Assembly: GCF_037911585.1 (NCBI RefSeq)
Contig: NZ_JBAJNS010000001.1
Span: 1,487,001-1,551,000, forward strand
From: Streptomyces sp. GSL17-111
Lineage (GTDB): Bacteria > Actinomycetota > Actinomycetes > Streptomycetales > Streptomycetaceae
Direction: 5' to 3'
Length of the DNA stretch: 64,000 nt
The first letter of the stretch is position 1. Every line of letters begins with the position of its first letter. This document shows, piece by piece, positions 51,146 to 59,485 of this stretch. Under the pieces are notes generated by a model. It had not been told where the DNA came from and ran no database searches. It saw nothing but the letters and a program-made list of their open reading frames with translations. A program made the position numbers and the translations under genes.

Positions 51146-51472
51146 TCAGTACCGGGGCGCGTTCCGGGAGCGCTGGGCCCGGGGCGCCCTGCGGTCCCTC
51201 GCCGACCAGCACGGACCGTGCCAGTGCCGCCGGTCGTCGACGTCGCCGTCCCGCTGCCAGGCGACGACGTGCGGCGTCCCGGGCGGGAGCAGCTGGTCGC
51301 AGCCGGGGCAGCGGTAGGGCTTCCCGGCAGCGCCGCCGCTGACGCGGCGGACCGCCCACTCCTCGCCCCGCCAGCTCTCGGTGCTCTCCAGCCCGATGCT
51401 CCGCCGTCCCTCCGCCACGCGACCGTTGCCGTTGCTGACACCGCCGCGCGGGCGGTTACGACGCGGAGACAC
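51146..51472 (-). CDS. conserved Streptomyces small protein with a Cys/His cluster
   Basis: 108 residues from a GTG at 51472 preceded by gaggt. The first about 40 residues are basic and disordered (SPRRNRPRGGVSNGNGR). The second half holds YRCPGCDQLLPPGTPHVVAW and DDRRHWHGPCWSARDRR, a C-x2-C ... H-x-H-x3-C pattern that may bind zinc. It ends with RSRNAPRY. Homologs are widespread in streptomycetes and sometimes labelled ATP/GTP-binding, which this sequence does not support. Function is unknown. Confidence 0.75.
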   Translation of the reverse strand: MSPRRNRPRGGVSNGNGRVAEGRRSIGLESTESWRGEEWAVRRVSGGAAGKPYRCPGCDQLLPPGTPHVVAWQRDGDVDDRRHWHGPCWSARDRRAPRAQRSRNAPRY

Positions 51473-51566
51473 GAGACACCTCACGGTTGACGGACCGGCT
51501 GCCGGTCCCGGGGACGCGGACGATCTCCCAGGGTAGCGGTCCGGGGACGGGCGACGGCCGCCTCCC

Positions 51567-51614
51567 GGGCGTGCAGGGGCGCGGGGCACGGCGCGTCCGC
51601 CCTGCCGCACGCCC
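51567..51614 (-). terminator. candidate terminator of the peptide ABC operon
   Basis: gggcgtgc and gcacgccc form the base of a long imperfect hairpin (51567-51614), 6 nt beyond the last gene of the leftward ABC operon. Confidence 0.45.
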
Positions 51615-51619
51615 GCCGC

Positions 51620-52285
51620 TCACGCCCGCGCGGGCGCCCCCGCCGGGAGCTGCGTCACGCGGTCGCACCAGCGGTCGAGGAGGATCCGGTCGTGGCCCAC
51701 GGCCAGCAGCGCGGCCCCGGTGGCGGCCCGGTACTCCTCCACCACCCCGACGAGCGCCGCCGTCGTGGACGCGTCGAGCATCGCCGTCATCTCGTCGCAG
51801 ATCAGCAGCCGGGGCCGCAGGACGAGGGCACGGGCGACGCAGGCCCGCTGGAGCTGGCCGTCGCTGACCTCGTGCGGGCCCCGGGAGAGCAGGTCCCCGC
51901 CGAGCCCGACGGCGGGCGCCAGCTCGGCCAGGCGGTCGGCCACCTCCGCGGCCCGCCCGGTGGCCCGCAGCGGCTCGGCGATCAGGTCGCGCAGCTTCAG
52001 CCGGGGGTCGGCGGCCTGCCGGGGCTGCTGGAAGACGACGCCGACCGCCGTGCGCAACGCCCTCGGGGCGCGGTGCCGGAACCCGGGGACGGGCGTCCCC
52101 GCCAGCCGCACCTCCCCCGCGTCCGGGCGGTGCAGCAGGGCGGCGACGCGGGCGAGGGTGGACTTGCCGCAGCCGCTCGGCCCGAGCAGGCCCACCGCCT
52201 CCCCGTCGGCCACGGTCAGGTCGACGTCCCGCAGCACCGGGGCGCGGCGGTCGTATCCGGCGGTGACGGCGCGCAGTTCAAGCAT
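51620..52285 (-). CDS. peptide/nickel-type ABC transporter ATPase (OppF/NikE-like, short)
   Basis: 221 residues. Walker A is GPSGCGKST, the signature is a divergent VSDGQLQRA (usually LSGGQ) and Walker B is LLICDEMTAMLDAS. It lacks the C-terminal extension found in full-length OppF/DppF, giving about 100 fewer residues. It overlaps the upstream ATPase gene by 8 nt and is the last gene of a five-gene importer operon. Confidence 0.9.
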   Translation of the reverse strand: MLELRAVTAGYDRRAPVLRDVDLTVADGEAVGLLGPSGCGKSTLARVAALLHRPDAGEVRLAGTPVPGFRHRAPRALRTAVGVVFQQPRQAADPRLKLRDLIAEPLRATGRAAEVADRLAELAPAVGLGGDLLSRGPHEVSDGQLQRACVARALVLRPRLLICDEMTAMLDASTTAALVGVVEEYRAATGAALLAVGHDRILLDRWCDRVTQLPAGAPARA

Positions 52286-53225
52286 GGGCGGGGTCCAGGG
52301 CGTGGTGGCAGGCGAGGCCGTCGGTCAGGTCCGGCCGCTGGGCGCAGGCCTCGGTGGCCCGCCCGCAGCGGGGGGCGAAGGCGCAGCCCTCCGGGAGGAC
52401 GTCCAGCTCGGGCGGCATGCCGGGGATCGGGGTGAACTCCCGCTCCGGGAGGGCCGCGAGGAGCCCGGCGGCGTAGGGGTGACGGGGGCCGGGGGTCCCG
52501 AAGAAGCCCTTGGCGTCGGCGAGTTCGACCACCTGACCGGCGTACATGACGGCCACCCGGTCGGCGATGCGGGCAGCTGCGGACAGGTCGTGGGTGATCA
52601 CCAGCAGGCCGCGCCCGTCGTCGGTGTGGCGGCGCAGCTCGTCCACCGTGCGGTCGACCAGCTCCCGGTCGAGCCCGGTCGTGGGCTCGTCGGCGATGAG
52701 CAGCGGCGCGTCCCCGACGAGGGCGAGGGCGGTCGCGGCGCGCTGCGCCAGGCCGCCGGAGAGCTCGTGCGGGTACCGGTCGAGGTGGTCGAGGGGGAAG
52801 GCGGCGCGTCCGGCCGCCGCCGCCACCGCGTCCGGCAGCTCGCTCCCCCGGACGCCGGTCAGTTCGCGGACGGTCTCGGCGAGCTGGGACCGCACGGTGC
52901 GGACGGGGGTGAGGTGTCCGGCGGGGCTCTGCGGGATGAGGCCGATGCGCCGGCCGCGCACCTCACGGGCGAGGACGTCCTCGTCCGCCGCGAGCAGCTC
53001 CCGCCCGTCGGTGTGCACGGCGCCCCGCACCCGGGCGTTGCCGGGCAGCAGGCCGAGCAGCGCGGAGGCCAGCACGGACTTGCCGCAGCCGCTCTCCCCC
53101 ACCAGCGCCAGGCACTCCCCGGCGGCGAGGGTGAAGGAGACGTCACGGACGGCGGCGACGGTCCGGTCGCCGCTCATGCGGAAGCGGACGGAGAGGTCCG
53201 CCACCGTCAGCAGGGGCGCGCTCAC
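52278..53225 (-). CDS. peptide/nickel-type ABC transporter ATPase (DppD-like)
   Basis: 315 residues from a GTG that overlaps the permease stop. Walker A is GESGCGKSV, the Q-loop IGLIPQSP, the signature LSGGLAQRAA, Walker B LLIADEPTTGLD and the H-loop VITHDLSAAA. The C-terminal oligopeptide-family extension has CAFAPRCGRATEACAQRPDL, the Cys cluster seen in DppD/OppD. It powers import together with the shorter ATPase. Confidence 0.93.
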   Translation of the reverse strand: MSAPLLTVADLSVRFRMSGDRTVAAVRDVSFTLAAGECLALVGESGCGKSVLASALLGLLPGNARVRGAVHTDGRELLAADEDVLAREVRGRRIGLIPQSPAGHLTPVRTVRSQLAETVRELTGVRGSELPDAVAAAAGRAAFPLDHLDRYPHELSGGLAQRAATALALVGDAPLLIADEPTTGLDRELVDRTVDELRRHTDDGRGLLVITHDLSAAARIADRVAVMYAGQVVELADAKGFFGTPGPRHPYAAGLLAALPEREFTPIPGMPPELDVLPEGCAFAPRCGRATEACAQRPDLTDGLACHHALDPAHA

Positions 53226-54157
53226 AGCATCAGCTCCGATCGGCGGCGTGGGTTGATCCGCTCGCGCCACGCGCCGGCCAGTCCGGCGATGACGAGGGTG
53301 GGGACGATGATGAACAGCCCGGGGAACAGCGTGGGCCACCAGTCCCCGGCGAGCAGCGAACCGCGCGCGGCCTCCGTCATCGTGCCCAGGCTGGCCTGGT
53401 GCGGGGGGATGCCGAGGCCGAGGAACGACAGCGCCGACTCGTGCCAGATGGCGTGCGGCACCATCAGCACCGCCGCGAGCGCGGCCTGCGGCCAGACGCC
53501 GGGGACGAGGTGGCGGACCGTGACGCGCCACCGGGACGCGCCGCCGGAGACGGCCGCGTCGATGTAGGGCCGCGCGCGCAGGGAGTGGATCTCGGCGCGC
53601 ACGATGCGGGCGGTGGAGACCCAGTGCGTCAGCCCGACGGAGAGGATGACGGGCCAGACGCCGGGGCGGAACATCGCCACGATGAACACCCCGAGCAGGA
53701 GGTGCGGCACCGAGGAGATGCCGTCGACCACGCGCATCACCAGGCGGTCGACCCAGCCGCCGAGCGAGGCCGCGAGCGCGCCGACGCACACGCCGAGCAC
53801 GGAGGCGGCCAGGGCCGCCACCAGGCCGACGAGCAGCGAGACGCGCAGCCCGTACACGCAGCGCAGCAGCACGTCCCGTCCGACGTCGTCGGTGCCGAAG
53901 GGGTGTTCCCAGGACGGCGGCCGGAGCTTGTTCGCCAGGTCGACGGCCTGCTGGTCCAGCGGGACGAGCACGGGCACGAGGAGCACGGCGAGCGCGAGCG
54001 CCACCCCGAGGACGACGGAGGTGCGGACCCGCAGCGTGCGGTGGTCGCGGCGGCCGCGGCGGGCGGACGCGGGGGCGCTCCACTCCCCGCCGGGCGCCGG
54101 GGCGGACGGGCCGCCGGGGGTCTTGGCGGCGGACGGGTCGGCGGCGGGGGCCGTCAC
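53222..54157 (-). CDS. peptide/nickel-type ABC transporter permease (DppC-like)
   Basis: 311 residues from a GTG overlapping the upstream stop by 4 nt. A Pro/Ala-rich N-terminus precedes the first helix (SVVLGVALALAVLLVPVLV) and HPFGTDDVGRDVLLRCVYGLRVSLLVG, the hallmark of DppC. The EAA-type loop is RPYIDAAVSGGASRWRVTVRHLVPGVWP. It has six membrane helices. Confidence 0.93.
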   Translation of the reverse strand: MTAPAADPSAAKTPGGPSAPAPGGEWSAPASARRGRRDHRTLRVRTSVVLGVALALAVLLVPVLVPLDQQAVDLANKLRPPSWEHPFGTDDVGRDVLLRCVYGLRVSLLVGLVAALAASVLGVCVGALAASLGGWVDRLVMRVVDGISSVPHLLLGVFIVAMFRPGVWPVILSVGLTHWVSTARIVRAEIHSLRARPYIDAAVSGGASRWRVTVRHLVPGVWPQAALAAVLMVPHAIWHESALSFLGLGIPPHQASLGTMTEAARGSLLAGDWWPTLFPGLFIIVPTLVIAGLAGAWRERINPRRRSELML

Positions 54158-55269
54158 ATCTCCTCCAGCGCGACGCGGGGGTCGGCCAGCCCGTAGAGCA
54201 GGTCGGCCATGAGGTTGCCGAGCAGCACCGCGAGGGTGGCGAGCACGGTGAGGGCGGCGAGCAGCGGGAAGTCGCTGGCGGTGGCCGCGCGCACGGTGGC
54301 CGAGGCGATGCCGGGCCAGGAGAACACCGTCTCCACGAGCAGGGCTCCGGTGATGAGTTCGGGCACCCGGGAGCCGATGAGGGTCAGGACGGGCAGCAGC
54401 CCGGAGCGCAGGGCGTGCCCGTACAGCACCGTGCGCTCCTTCAGACCCCGGGCCCGCGCTCCGCGCACCGGGTCCTCCCGCAGGGCGTCCAGTACGCCCT
54501 GCCGCACGTACAGCACGAACCAGGGCGTCTGGGAGAGCGCCAGGACGGCGGCGGGCAGCGTCAGGTGCCGCAGCAGCGACCCCGCCGTGACGGTGTCGCT
54601 GCCGGTGTCGGTGAGTCCGCCGGCGGGCAGGACGCCGAGCTGCAGCGCGAAGAGCCAGACGGCGAGCAGACCGAGCCAGAACGGCGGGGCGGCCTGGAGG
54701 ACGTAGGCGGTGGCGGTGACGCACCGGTCCAGCAGGCCGCCCTGGCGGCGGGCGGCGGCCACCCCGAGGAGGGCGCCGATGACGACGGCCAGGACGAAGG
54801 CGACCGCGCACAGCAGCACCGACCAGCCGATGCGTTCGGTGACGACCTGCGCGACGGGCTGGCGCAGGGTGCTGGAGTCCCCGAGGTCGCCGCCGAGCGC
54901 GGAGGTGAGCCAGCGCCACCACTGCTCGGTGAAGGGGGCGTCCACGCCGAGGTTCTCGCGGAGCTGGGCGAGCGTCGCGGCGTCGGCCCGCAGGGCGGCG
55001 TCCCCGGCGTACTGCTTGACGGGGTCGAACGGCGACGCGGCGGCGAGCGCGAACAGGCCGAGGGTGACGGCCGCGAGCACCGGCACGGCGGCCAGGAGCC
55101 GCCGTCCGACCAGGACCGCCATCGGCCGCCACGGCAGGCCGGCGCGGGCGGAGCGGGCGGAGCGGGCGGTACGGGCGGTGCCGCCCGGCGTCCGCCCGTG
55201 CCCGGCCGCGGCCGGTGCGGCGTCCGGCGTGGCCTTGGTGAGGGAGACGCCGGGGGTCGGCCCGGTCAC
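54154..55269 (-). CDS. peptide/nickel-type ABC transporter permease (DppB-like)
   Basis: 371 residues from the GTG overlapping the upstream stop. The first about 50 residues are low-complexity and unusual, so the functional start may be the ATG at LPWRPMAVLVGRRLLAAV. Typical DppB motifs follow: LRENLGVDAPFTEQWWRWL, GDLGDSSTLRQPV, PPFWLGLLAVWLFAL, YVRQGVLDALREDPVRGARARGL and ETVFSWPGIASATV. It pairs with the DppC-like permease. Confidence 0.92.
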   Translation of the reverse strand: MTGPTPGVSLTKATPDAAPAAAGHGRTPGGTARTARSARSARAGLPWRPMAVLVGRRLLAAVPVLAAVTLGLFALAAASPFDPVKQYAGDAALRADAATLAQLRENLGVDAPFTEQWWRWLTSALGGDLGDSSTLRQPVAQVVTERIGWSVLLCAVAFVLAVVIGALLGVAAARRQGGLLDRCVTATAYVLQAAPPFWLGLLAVWLFALQLGVLPAGGLTDTGSDTVTAGSLLRHLTLPAAVLALSQTPWFVLYVRQGVLDALREDPVRGARARGLKERTVLYGHALRSGLLPVLTLIGSRVPELITGALLVETVFSWPGIASATVRAATASDFPLLAALTVLATLAVLLGNLMADLLYGLADPRVALEEM

Positions 55270-56852
55270 TTCCCGCGCCGCCAGTCCTCGATGTTCCACC
55301 ACGGGCCGGTGCCGAGGCCGTGGTCGTGCGGTTCGACCTGGGTGGTGACGTTCTCCCAGTCACCGCTCATGACGTACACGTGGTCGATGTGGGTGAGGAA
55401 GATGTGGCCGGGGTCGTCGCGCAGCTCGCGCTGCACGGCGTCGTAGGCGGCCTCGCGCACCTCCCGGTCGGCGGAGCGGCGGCCCTCCTCCAGCTTCTCG
55501 TCGACGGCGGGGTTGGCGTAGCGGGCCATGTTGTGGAAGCCGTCGCCCGCGAGGTCGGAGTGGAAGAGGGTGTAGAGGTCGAAGTCCGGGTCGGTGGGGT
55601 TGCCGCCCCCGGCGAGCACCGCGTCCTCCTTCATCGCGGGCTCGATGACCTCCCAGGTGCCCGACTCGACGGTGATGTCGATGCCGATCTCCTTGGCGTC
55701 CCCCGCGAAGGCGAGCGCGTGCTCCTGGCGGACCTGGTCCCCGGCCGGGTACCAGAGCGTGAACGCGGCCCGGCGGCCGTCCTTCACCCGGACGCCGTCC
55801 TCGCCGGGCTCCCAGCCCGCCTCGCTGAGGATCCTCTTCGCCTCGGCGGGGTCGTGCGGGCGCTCGGTGCCCTCCGCGAACCACGGGCTGCCGGTCGGCA
55901 CCGCGCCGTGCGCGGCCCGGCCCGCGCCGTCGAGGATGTTGTCCACCATCGAGGTGCGGTCGGCGGCGATGTCCAGCGCGCGGCGCACCGCACGGTCCCC
56001 GGTGACCTCGTTCTCCGTGGGCAGGGTGACGCCCCGGAAGTCGGCGGAGGTGGCCTCGACGATCTCCTTGCCCGCGCTGTCGGCGAACGTCCGCGCCAGG
56101 TCGGGCGGCAGCACGGCGGCGTCCAGGTCGCCCGAGCGCAGCCGGGTGGCGCGGATGTCGTCGTCGCCGATGACGGCCATGGTCAGCTTCTCGACCTCCG
56201 GCTCGCCGCCCCAGTAGTCGGGGTTGGCGCGGAAGCTGAGCTTCTCGCCCCGGCTCCAGGAGGTGAGGACGTAGGGGCCGGTGCCGACGGGCTCGGTGTT
56301 GTACGCGCCGGTGTTGACGTCCTGCTTCCCCGCCACGGCCTCGGAGGCGATCGGCAGCACGGTGCGCTCGGGGAAGGCGGCGTAGGGGTACTTCAGGCGG
56401 AAGACGACGCGGTGGTCGCCCTCGGCGGTGACGCTCTCGACCACGTCGAGCTCCCCGCGCGCGGGGTTGTTGGTGCCCTCGTCGAGGATCGTCTCGTAGG
56501 TGAAGACGACGTCGGCGGCGGTGAAGGGCGTGCCGTCGGAGAAGGTGACGTCCTCGCGCAGGGTGTAGGTGTAGGTGAGGCCGTCCTCGCTCCGCTCCGG
56601 CAGTTCGGCGGCGAGCGCGGGCGTCAGCTTCAGGTCGGCGTCGCGGCTCAGCAGGCCGTCGAAGATCTTGGAGTTGCCGTCCTTGCCGTAGCCGAGGAGT
56701 GGGCTCAGGGTCTCCGGTTCGGTGGCGATGCCGACGACGTAGGAGGCGTCGGGCGAGCCCCCGCCGCCCTCGGAGGGCGAGGAACAGCCGGCGGCCCCCA
56801 GGAGTACCGCCGCCACCGCGGCGGCCGTCGTGCGTATCCGTCGGCCGGTCAT
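55266..56852 (-). CDS. peptide/nickel-type ABC transporter substrate-binding lipoprotein
   Basis: 528 residues. The signal peptide ends in a lipobox (LLGAAGCSS), so it is a lipoprotein. The SBP family 5 fold is shown by ATEPETLSPLLGYGKDGNSKIFDGLL, LREDVTFSDGTPFTAADVVFTYE, PVGTGPYVLTSW and NPDYWGG. The His-rich end (VEPHDHGLGTGPWWNIEDW) could matter for metal-chelate or polar ligands, but the ligand is unknown. The ATG at 56852 is chosen because aagg is spaced 9 nt upstream. It is the first gene of the importer operon and is divergent from an LLM oxidoreductase. Confidence 0.93.
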   Translation of the reverse strand: MTGRRIRTTAAAVAAVLLGAAGCSSPSEGGGGSPDASYVVGIATEPETLSPLLGYGKDGNSKIFDGLLSRDADLKLTPALAAELPERSEDGLTYTYTLREDVTFSDGTPFTAADVVFTYETILDEGTNNPARGELDVVESVTAEGDHRVVFRLKYPYAAFPERTVLPIASEAVAGKQDVNTGAYNTEPVGTGPYVLTSWSRGEKLSFRANPDYWGGEPEVEKLTMAVIGDDDIRATRLRSGDLDAAVLPPDLARTFADSAGKEIVEATSADFRGVTLPTENEVTGDRAVRRALDIAADRTSMVDNILDGAGRAAHGAVPTGSPWFAEGTERPHDPAEAKRILSEAGWEPGEDGVRVKDGRRAAFTLWYPAGDQVRQEHALAFAGDAKEIGIDITVESGTWEVIEPAMKEDAVLAGGGNPTDPDFDLYTLFHSDLAGDGFHNMARYANPAVDEKLEEGRRSADREVREAAYDAVQRELRDDPGHIFLTHIDHVYVMSGDWENVTTQVEPHDHGLGTGPWWNIEDWRRGK

Positions 56853-57103
56853 GACCCACACCCTTGCTGAGACGGTGACGTTATTGCGAACGGTGTGCAA
56901 TTAAACAGCAGGAAGCCGCACGGCGGGAGAGGGGGTGCGTGCCGTACCGGACCCTTTGTCCCGCTTGCCCACCGCCACCGTCACTCGTTCTGCTGATGAT
57001 CGGACCAACTCGCTGGCGTGAGCGTGCCTTTGGCACGTGTCATGCGTTAGTGCGTTGGGGTGATCGTCGGGTGATCCCCGGTCGGCGCGAGGAGGCGATG
57101 ACC
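56853..57103. promoter_or_regulatory. divergent promoter region, ABC importer / LLM oxidoreductase
   Basis: This 251-bp gap contains an inverted repeat attgc/gcaat (about 56884-56902) near the ABC start and a hairpin cgtgcc-ttt-ggcacg at 57023-57037 nearer the LLM gene. It is less GC-rich than the flanking genes. No gene is evident. Confidence 0.45.
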
Positions 57104-58201
57104 ATGCGGGTGGGTACGTTCGTACTGGCCGCACAGTTCCCCGGGCAGGGCCAGGGGGAGGCTTTGCACCGGGCGGTGCGGACCGCCACGGCCACCGAGG
57201 AGGCCGGGCTGGACGCCGTCTGGCTCGCCGAGCACCACTTCGTCCCCTACGGGACCTGCCCCTCGGCGGCGACGTTCGCGGCCTTCCTGCTCGGCCGCAC
57301 CCGGCGCATCGGCGTCGGCACCGCCGTCAGCGTCCTCCCCACCGCGCACCCGGTCGCCCTCGGCGAGCAGGCCGCGTTGCTGCACCACACCAGCGGCGGC
57401 CGGTTCACCCTCGGCGTCGGGCGGGGCGGGCCGTGGGTCGACCTGGAGGTCTTCGGCGGCGGGCTGGAGGCGTACGAGGAGGGCTACACCGAGGCCCTGG
57501 ACCTGCTGCTGCGCTGGCTGCGGGAGAGCCGCGTGGGCGCGGACGGCCCTCGGTACCGGTTCCGCGAGGTGCCCGTCGTGCCGTGTGCGGCGGAGGCGCT
57601 CACCGGGCCGCCGTCGGGCCCGCCCGTCGTCGTCGCCTGCGTCTCCGACGCCTCGGTGCGGTCCGCCGCCCGGCGCGGGCTGCCGATGCTGCTCGGCATG
57701 CACTGCGGCGACGAGGAGAAGGCCCGCATGACCGCACTGTGGCGGCACGAGGCGCTCGCCTCCGGACGCGCGCCCGAGGACGTCGACGCCCTCGCGGCCG
57801 AGCACGTCTCGGCCGGGGTCGCGCAGGTGGCCGACAGCCGGGCCGAGGCCGCCGAGACGCTGCTCAAGGCCATGCCGGGCTGGCTGCGGCAGGGGCTCGC
57901 GGCCCACGTCACCGTGGACGGCCGCCAGCGTGCCATGCGTGACCCGGTCGCCTACACGGAGCTGCTGTGCGACCTCCATCCCGTCGGTCCGCCCGAGCTG
58001 TGCGCGGAGCGGCTCGCGCGGACGTCCGAGCGCACGGGCGTCCGCCGCTTCGCCCTGCTCGCCGAAGGCTCCGGCGACCTCACGGCCACCGAGGCGAACG
58101 TCCACCGCCTCGGCACCGACGTGCTGCCGCTCCTCGGTGCCGGGGAGCGGCAGCAGCCGGTGCGAACCGTCAGCAGTCCCGGAGCACCGGCGACTGGTTG
58201 A
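57104..58201 (+). CDS. LLM class flavin-dependent oxidoreductase
   Basis: 365 residues from the ATG at 57104, with ggagg spaced 8 nt; an ATG two codons earlier is too close to that site. The luciferase-like barrel has EAGLDAVWLAEHHFVPYGTCPS, RIGVGTAVSVLPTAHPVALGEQAALL, GRFTLGVGRGGPWVDLEVFG and a C-terminal VRRFALLAEGSGD. It should be an FMN- or F420-linked monooxygenase or reductase. The last about 12 residues lie antisense to the end of the next gene, which it overlaps by 32 nt. Its divergence from the ABC operon suggests it acts on the imported compound. Confidence 0.9.
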   Translation: MRVGTFVLAAQFPGQGQGEALHRAVRTATATEEAGLDAVWLAEHHFVPYGTCPSAATFAAFLLGRTRRIGVGTAVSVLPTAHPVALGEQAALLHHTSGGRFTLGVGRGGPWVDLEVFGGGLEAYEEGYTEALDLLLRWLRESRVGADGPRYRFREVPVVPCAAEALTGPPSGPPVVVACVSDASVRSAARRGLPMLLGMHCGDEEKARMTALWRHEALASGRAPEDVDALAAEHVSAGVAQVADSRAEAAETLLKAMPGWLRQGLAAHVTVDGRQRAMRDPVAYTELLCDLHPVGPPELCAERLARTSERTGVRRFALLAEGSGDLTATEANVHRLGTDVLPLLGAGERQQPVRTVSSPGAPATG

Positions 58202-58562
58202 GCAACTGCCCCCGCACGGAGGTGAAGCGCTCCAGGCGCTCGTCGACCGAGGCGTCGAGCGGGAACACCGCCACGCGGTGGCAGTTCTGGAAGGCGAGCC
58301 GCACCCCGAAGTGCCGCTCCAGCGCCCCCCGTATCGCGTCGCTGGCCAGCGCCCGCAGGAGCTGACCGCGCGCCTGCTCGTCCGGCGGCGGCGTCTGGTT
58401 GTCGGCGAAGTCCCCGCCGTCGACCTGGAGTCGGGCGACGAGGGAGCTGACCATCTCCCATGCGTAGGGGAGGGAGTTCTTGACGCAGTCGACGAAGGCG
58501 GCTTCGTCGACCTCGCCTCGCTCGGCCTGTGCCAGGAGGGCCGGTGAGACGTCGAGCGACAT
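58170..58562 (-). CDS. SCO5389 family protein
   Basis: 130 residues, a conserved streptomycete protein named after its S. coelicolor homolog. It begins MSLDVSPALLAQAERGEVDEAAFVDCVKNSLPYAWEMVSSLVARLQ and contains PPDEQARGQLLRALASDAIRGALERHFGVRLAFQNCHRVAVF. It is mostly helical, with no signal peptide. No biochemical function is known to me. It lies divergently from nucS, as in S. coelicolor. Its 3' end overlaps the LLM gene. Confidence 0.9.
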   Translation of the reverse strand: MSLDVSPALLAQAERGEVDEAAFVDCVKNSLPYAWEMVSSLVARLQVDGGDFADNQTPPPDEQARGQLLRALASDAIRGALERHFGVRLAFQNCHRVAVFPLDASVDERLERFTSVRGQLLNQSPVLRDC

Positions 58563-58781
58563 GGGGTTCTCCTCTCGCGGCCCCGGACGGACCCAGAGCC
58601 GTACGGACGGAACAAGGGGCCCCGCCCGTCCTGCGTATGTCGTTCGGCGACGCCCCCATCACCTACCGTAAGGCCGCGAGGGGCGCCCGACCATAGGGTT
58701 GCGCACACAACAGGCCACGCATGAACGGGGAGAAGCAGGGGCGAATCGCTCCGGCGTGCGGGGGTCGAGTAGCGTGCGCCC
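58563..58781. promoter_or_regulatory. divergent region SCO5389-family / nucS, with nucS -10 box
   Basis: TAGCGT at 58770-58775 ends 6 nt before the nucS ATG, indicating a leaderless transcript. Shine-Dalgarno gagagga-type sequence serves the leftward gene. Nothing else is recognisable in this 219-bp gap. Confidence 0.5.
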
Positions 58782-59444
58782 ATGCGTCTCGTCATCGCCC
58801 GCTGCTCGGTGGACTACGCCGGCCGGCTCACGGCCCACCTCCCCCTGGCACCCCGGCTGATTCTGGTCAAAGCCGACGGTTCGGTATCCGTCCACGCCGA
58901 CGACCGGGCCTACAAACCCCTCAACTGGATGTCTCCCCCGTGCACGCTCAAGGAGGCCGAGGACGGGGTGTGGACCGTGGTGAACAAGGCGGGCGAAAAA
59001 CTGATCATCACGATGGCAGAAATCCTCCACGACTCGAGCCACGAACTAGGGACGGACCCGGGGCTCATCAAGGACGGCGTCGAGGCGCACCTCCAGGAAC
59101 TGCTCGCCGACCGCATGGAGACCCTCGGCCCGGGCTGGTCCCTCATCCGCCGTGAGTACCCGACGGCCATCGGCCCCGTCGACATCCTGTGCCGGGACGG
59201 GGACGGGGCGACGGTCGCCATCGAGATCAAGCGCCGGGGCGAGATCGACGGCGTCGAGCAGCTGACGCGGTATCTGGACCTGCTCAACCGCGACCCCCGT
59301 CTGGCGCCGGTGAAGGGCGTGTTCGCGGCCCAGGAGATCAAGCCGCAGGCGCGCGTCCTCGCGACCGACCGGGGCATCGACTGCGTGACCCTCGACTACG
59401 ACGCCCTGCGCGGGATCGACGACGAGAAGCTGCGGCTGTTCTGA
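58782..59444 (+). CDS. nucS: endonuclease NucS (EndoMS), mismatch-repair nuclease
   Basis: 220 residues. The N-terminal beta domain begins [16 protein letters not shown] and contains [11 protein letters not shown]. The C-terminal RecB-like nuclease domain has [23 protein letters not shown], with the catalytic Asp, Glu and Lys, followed by [15 protein letters not shown]. NucS cuts both strands at mismatches and gives actinobacteria, which lack MutS/MutL, their non-canonical mismatch repair with the DNA clamp. The family C-terminal clamp-binding end is LRLF. Confidence 0.97.
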   Translation: MRLVIARCSVDYAGRLTAHLPLAPRLILVKADGSVSVHADDRAYKPLNWMSPPCTLKEAEDGVWTVVNKAGEKLIITMAEILHDSSHELGTDPGLIKDGVEAHLQELLADRMETLGPGWSLIRREYPTAIGPVDILCRDGDGATVAIEIKRRGEIDGVEQLTRYLDLLNRDPRLAPVKGVFAAQEIKPQARVLATDRGIDCVTLDYDALRGIDDEKLRLF

Positions 59445-59485
59445 CGGCGGGCCGGGGCGCCGCACGGGGCGCGCGGCGCCGGGGG

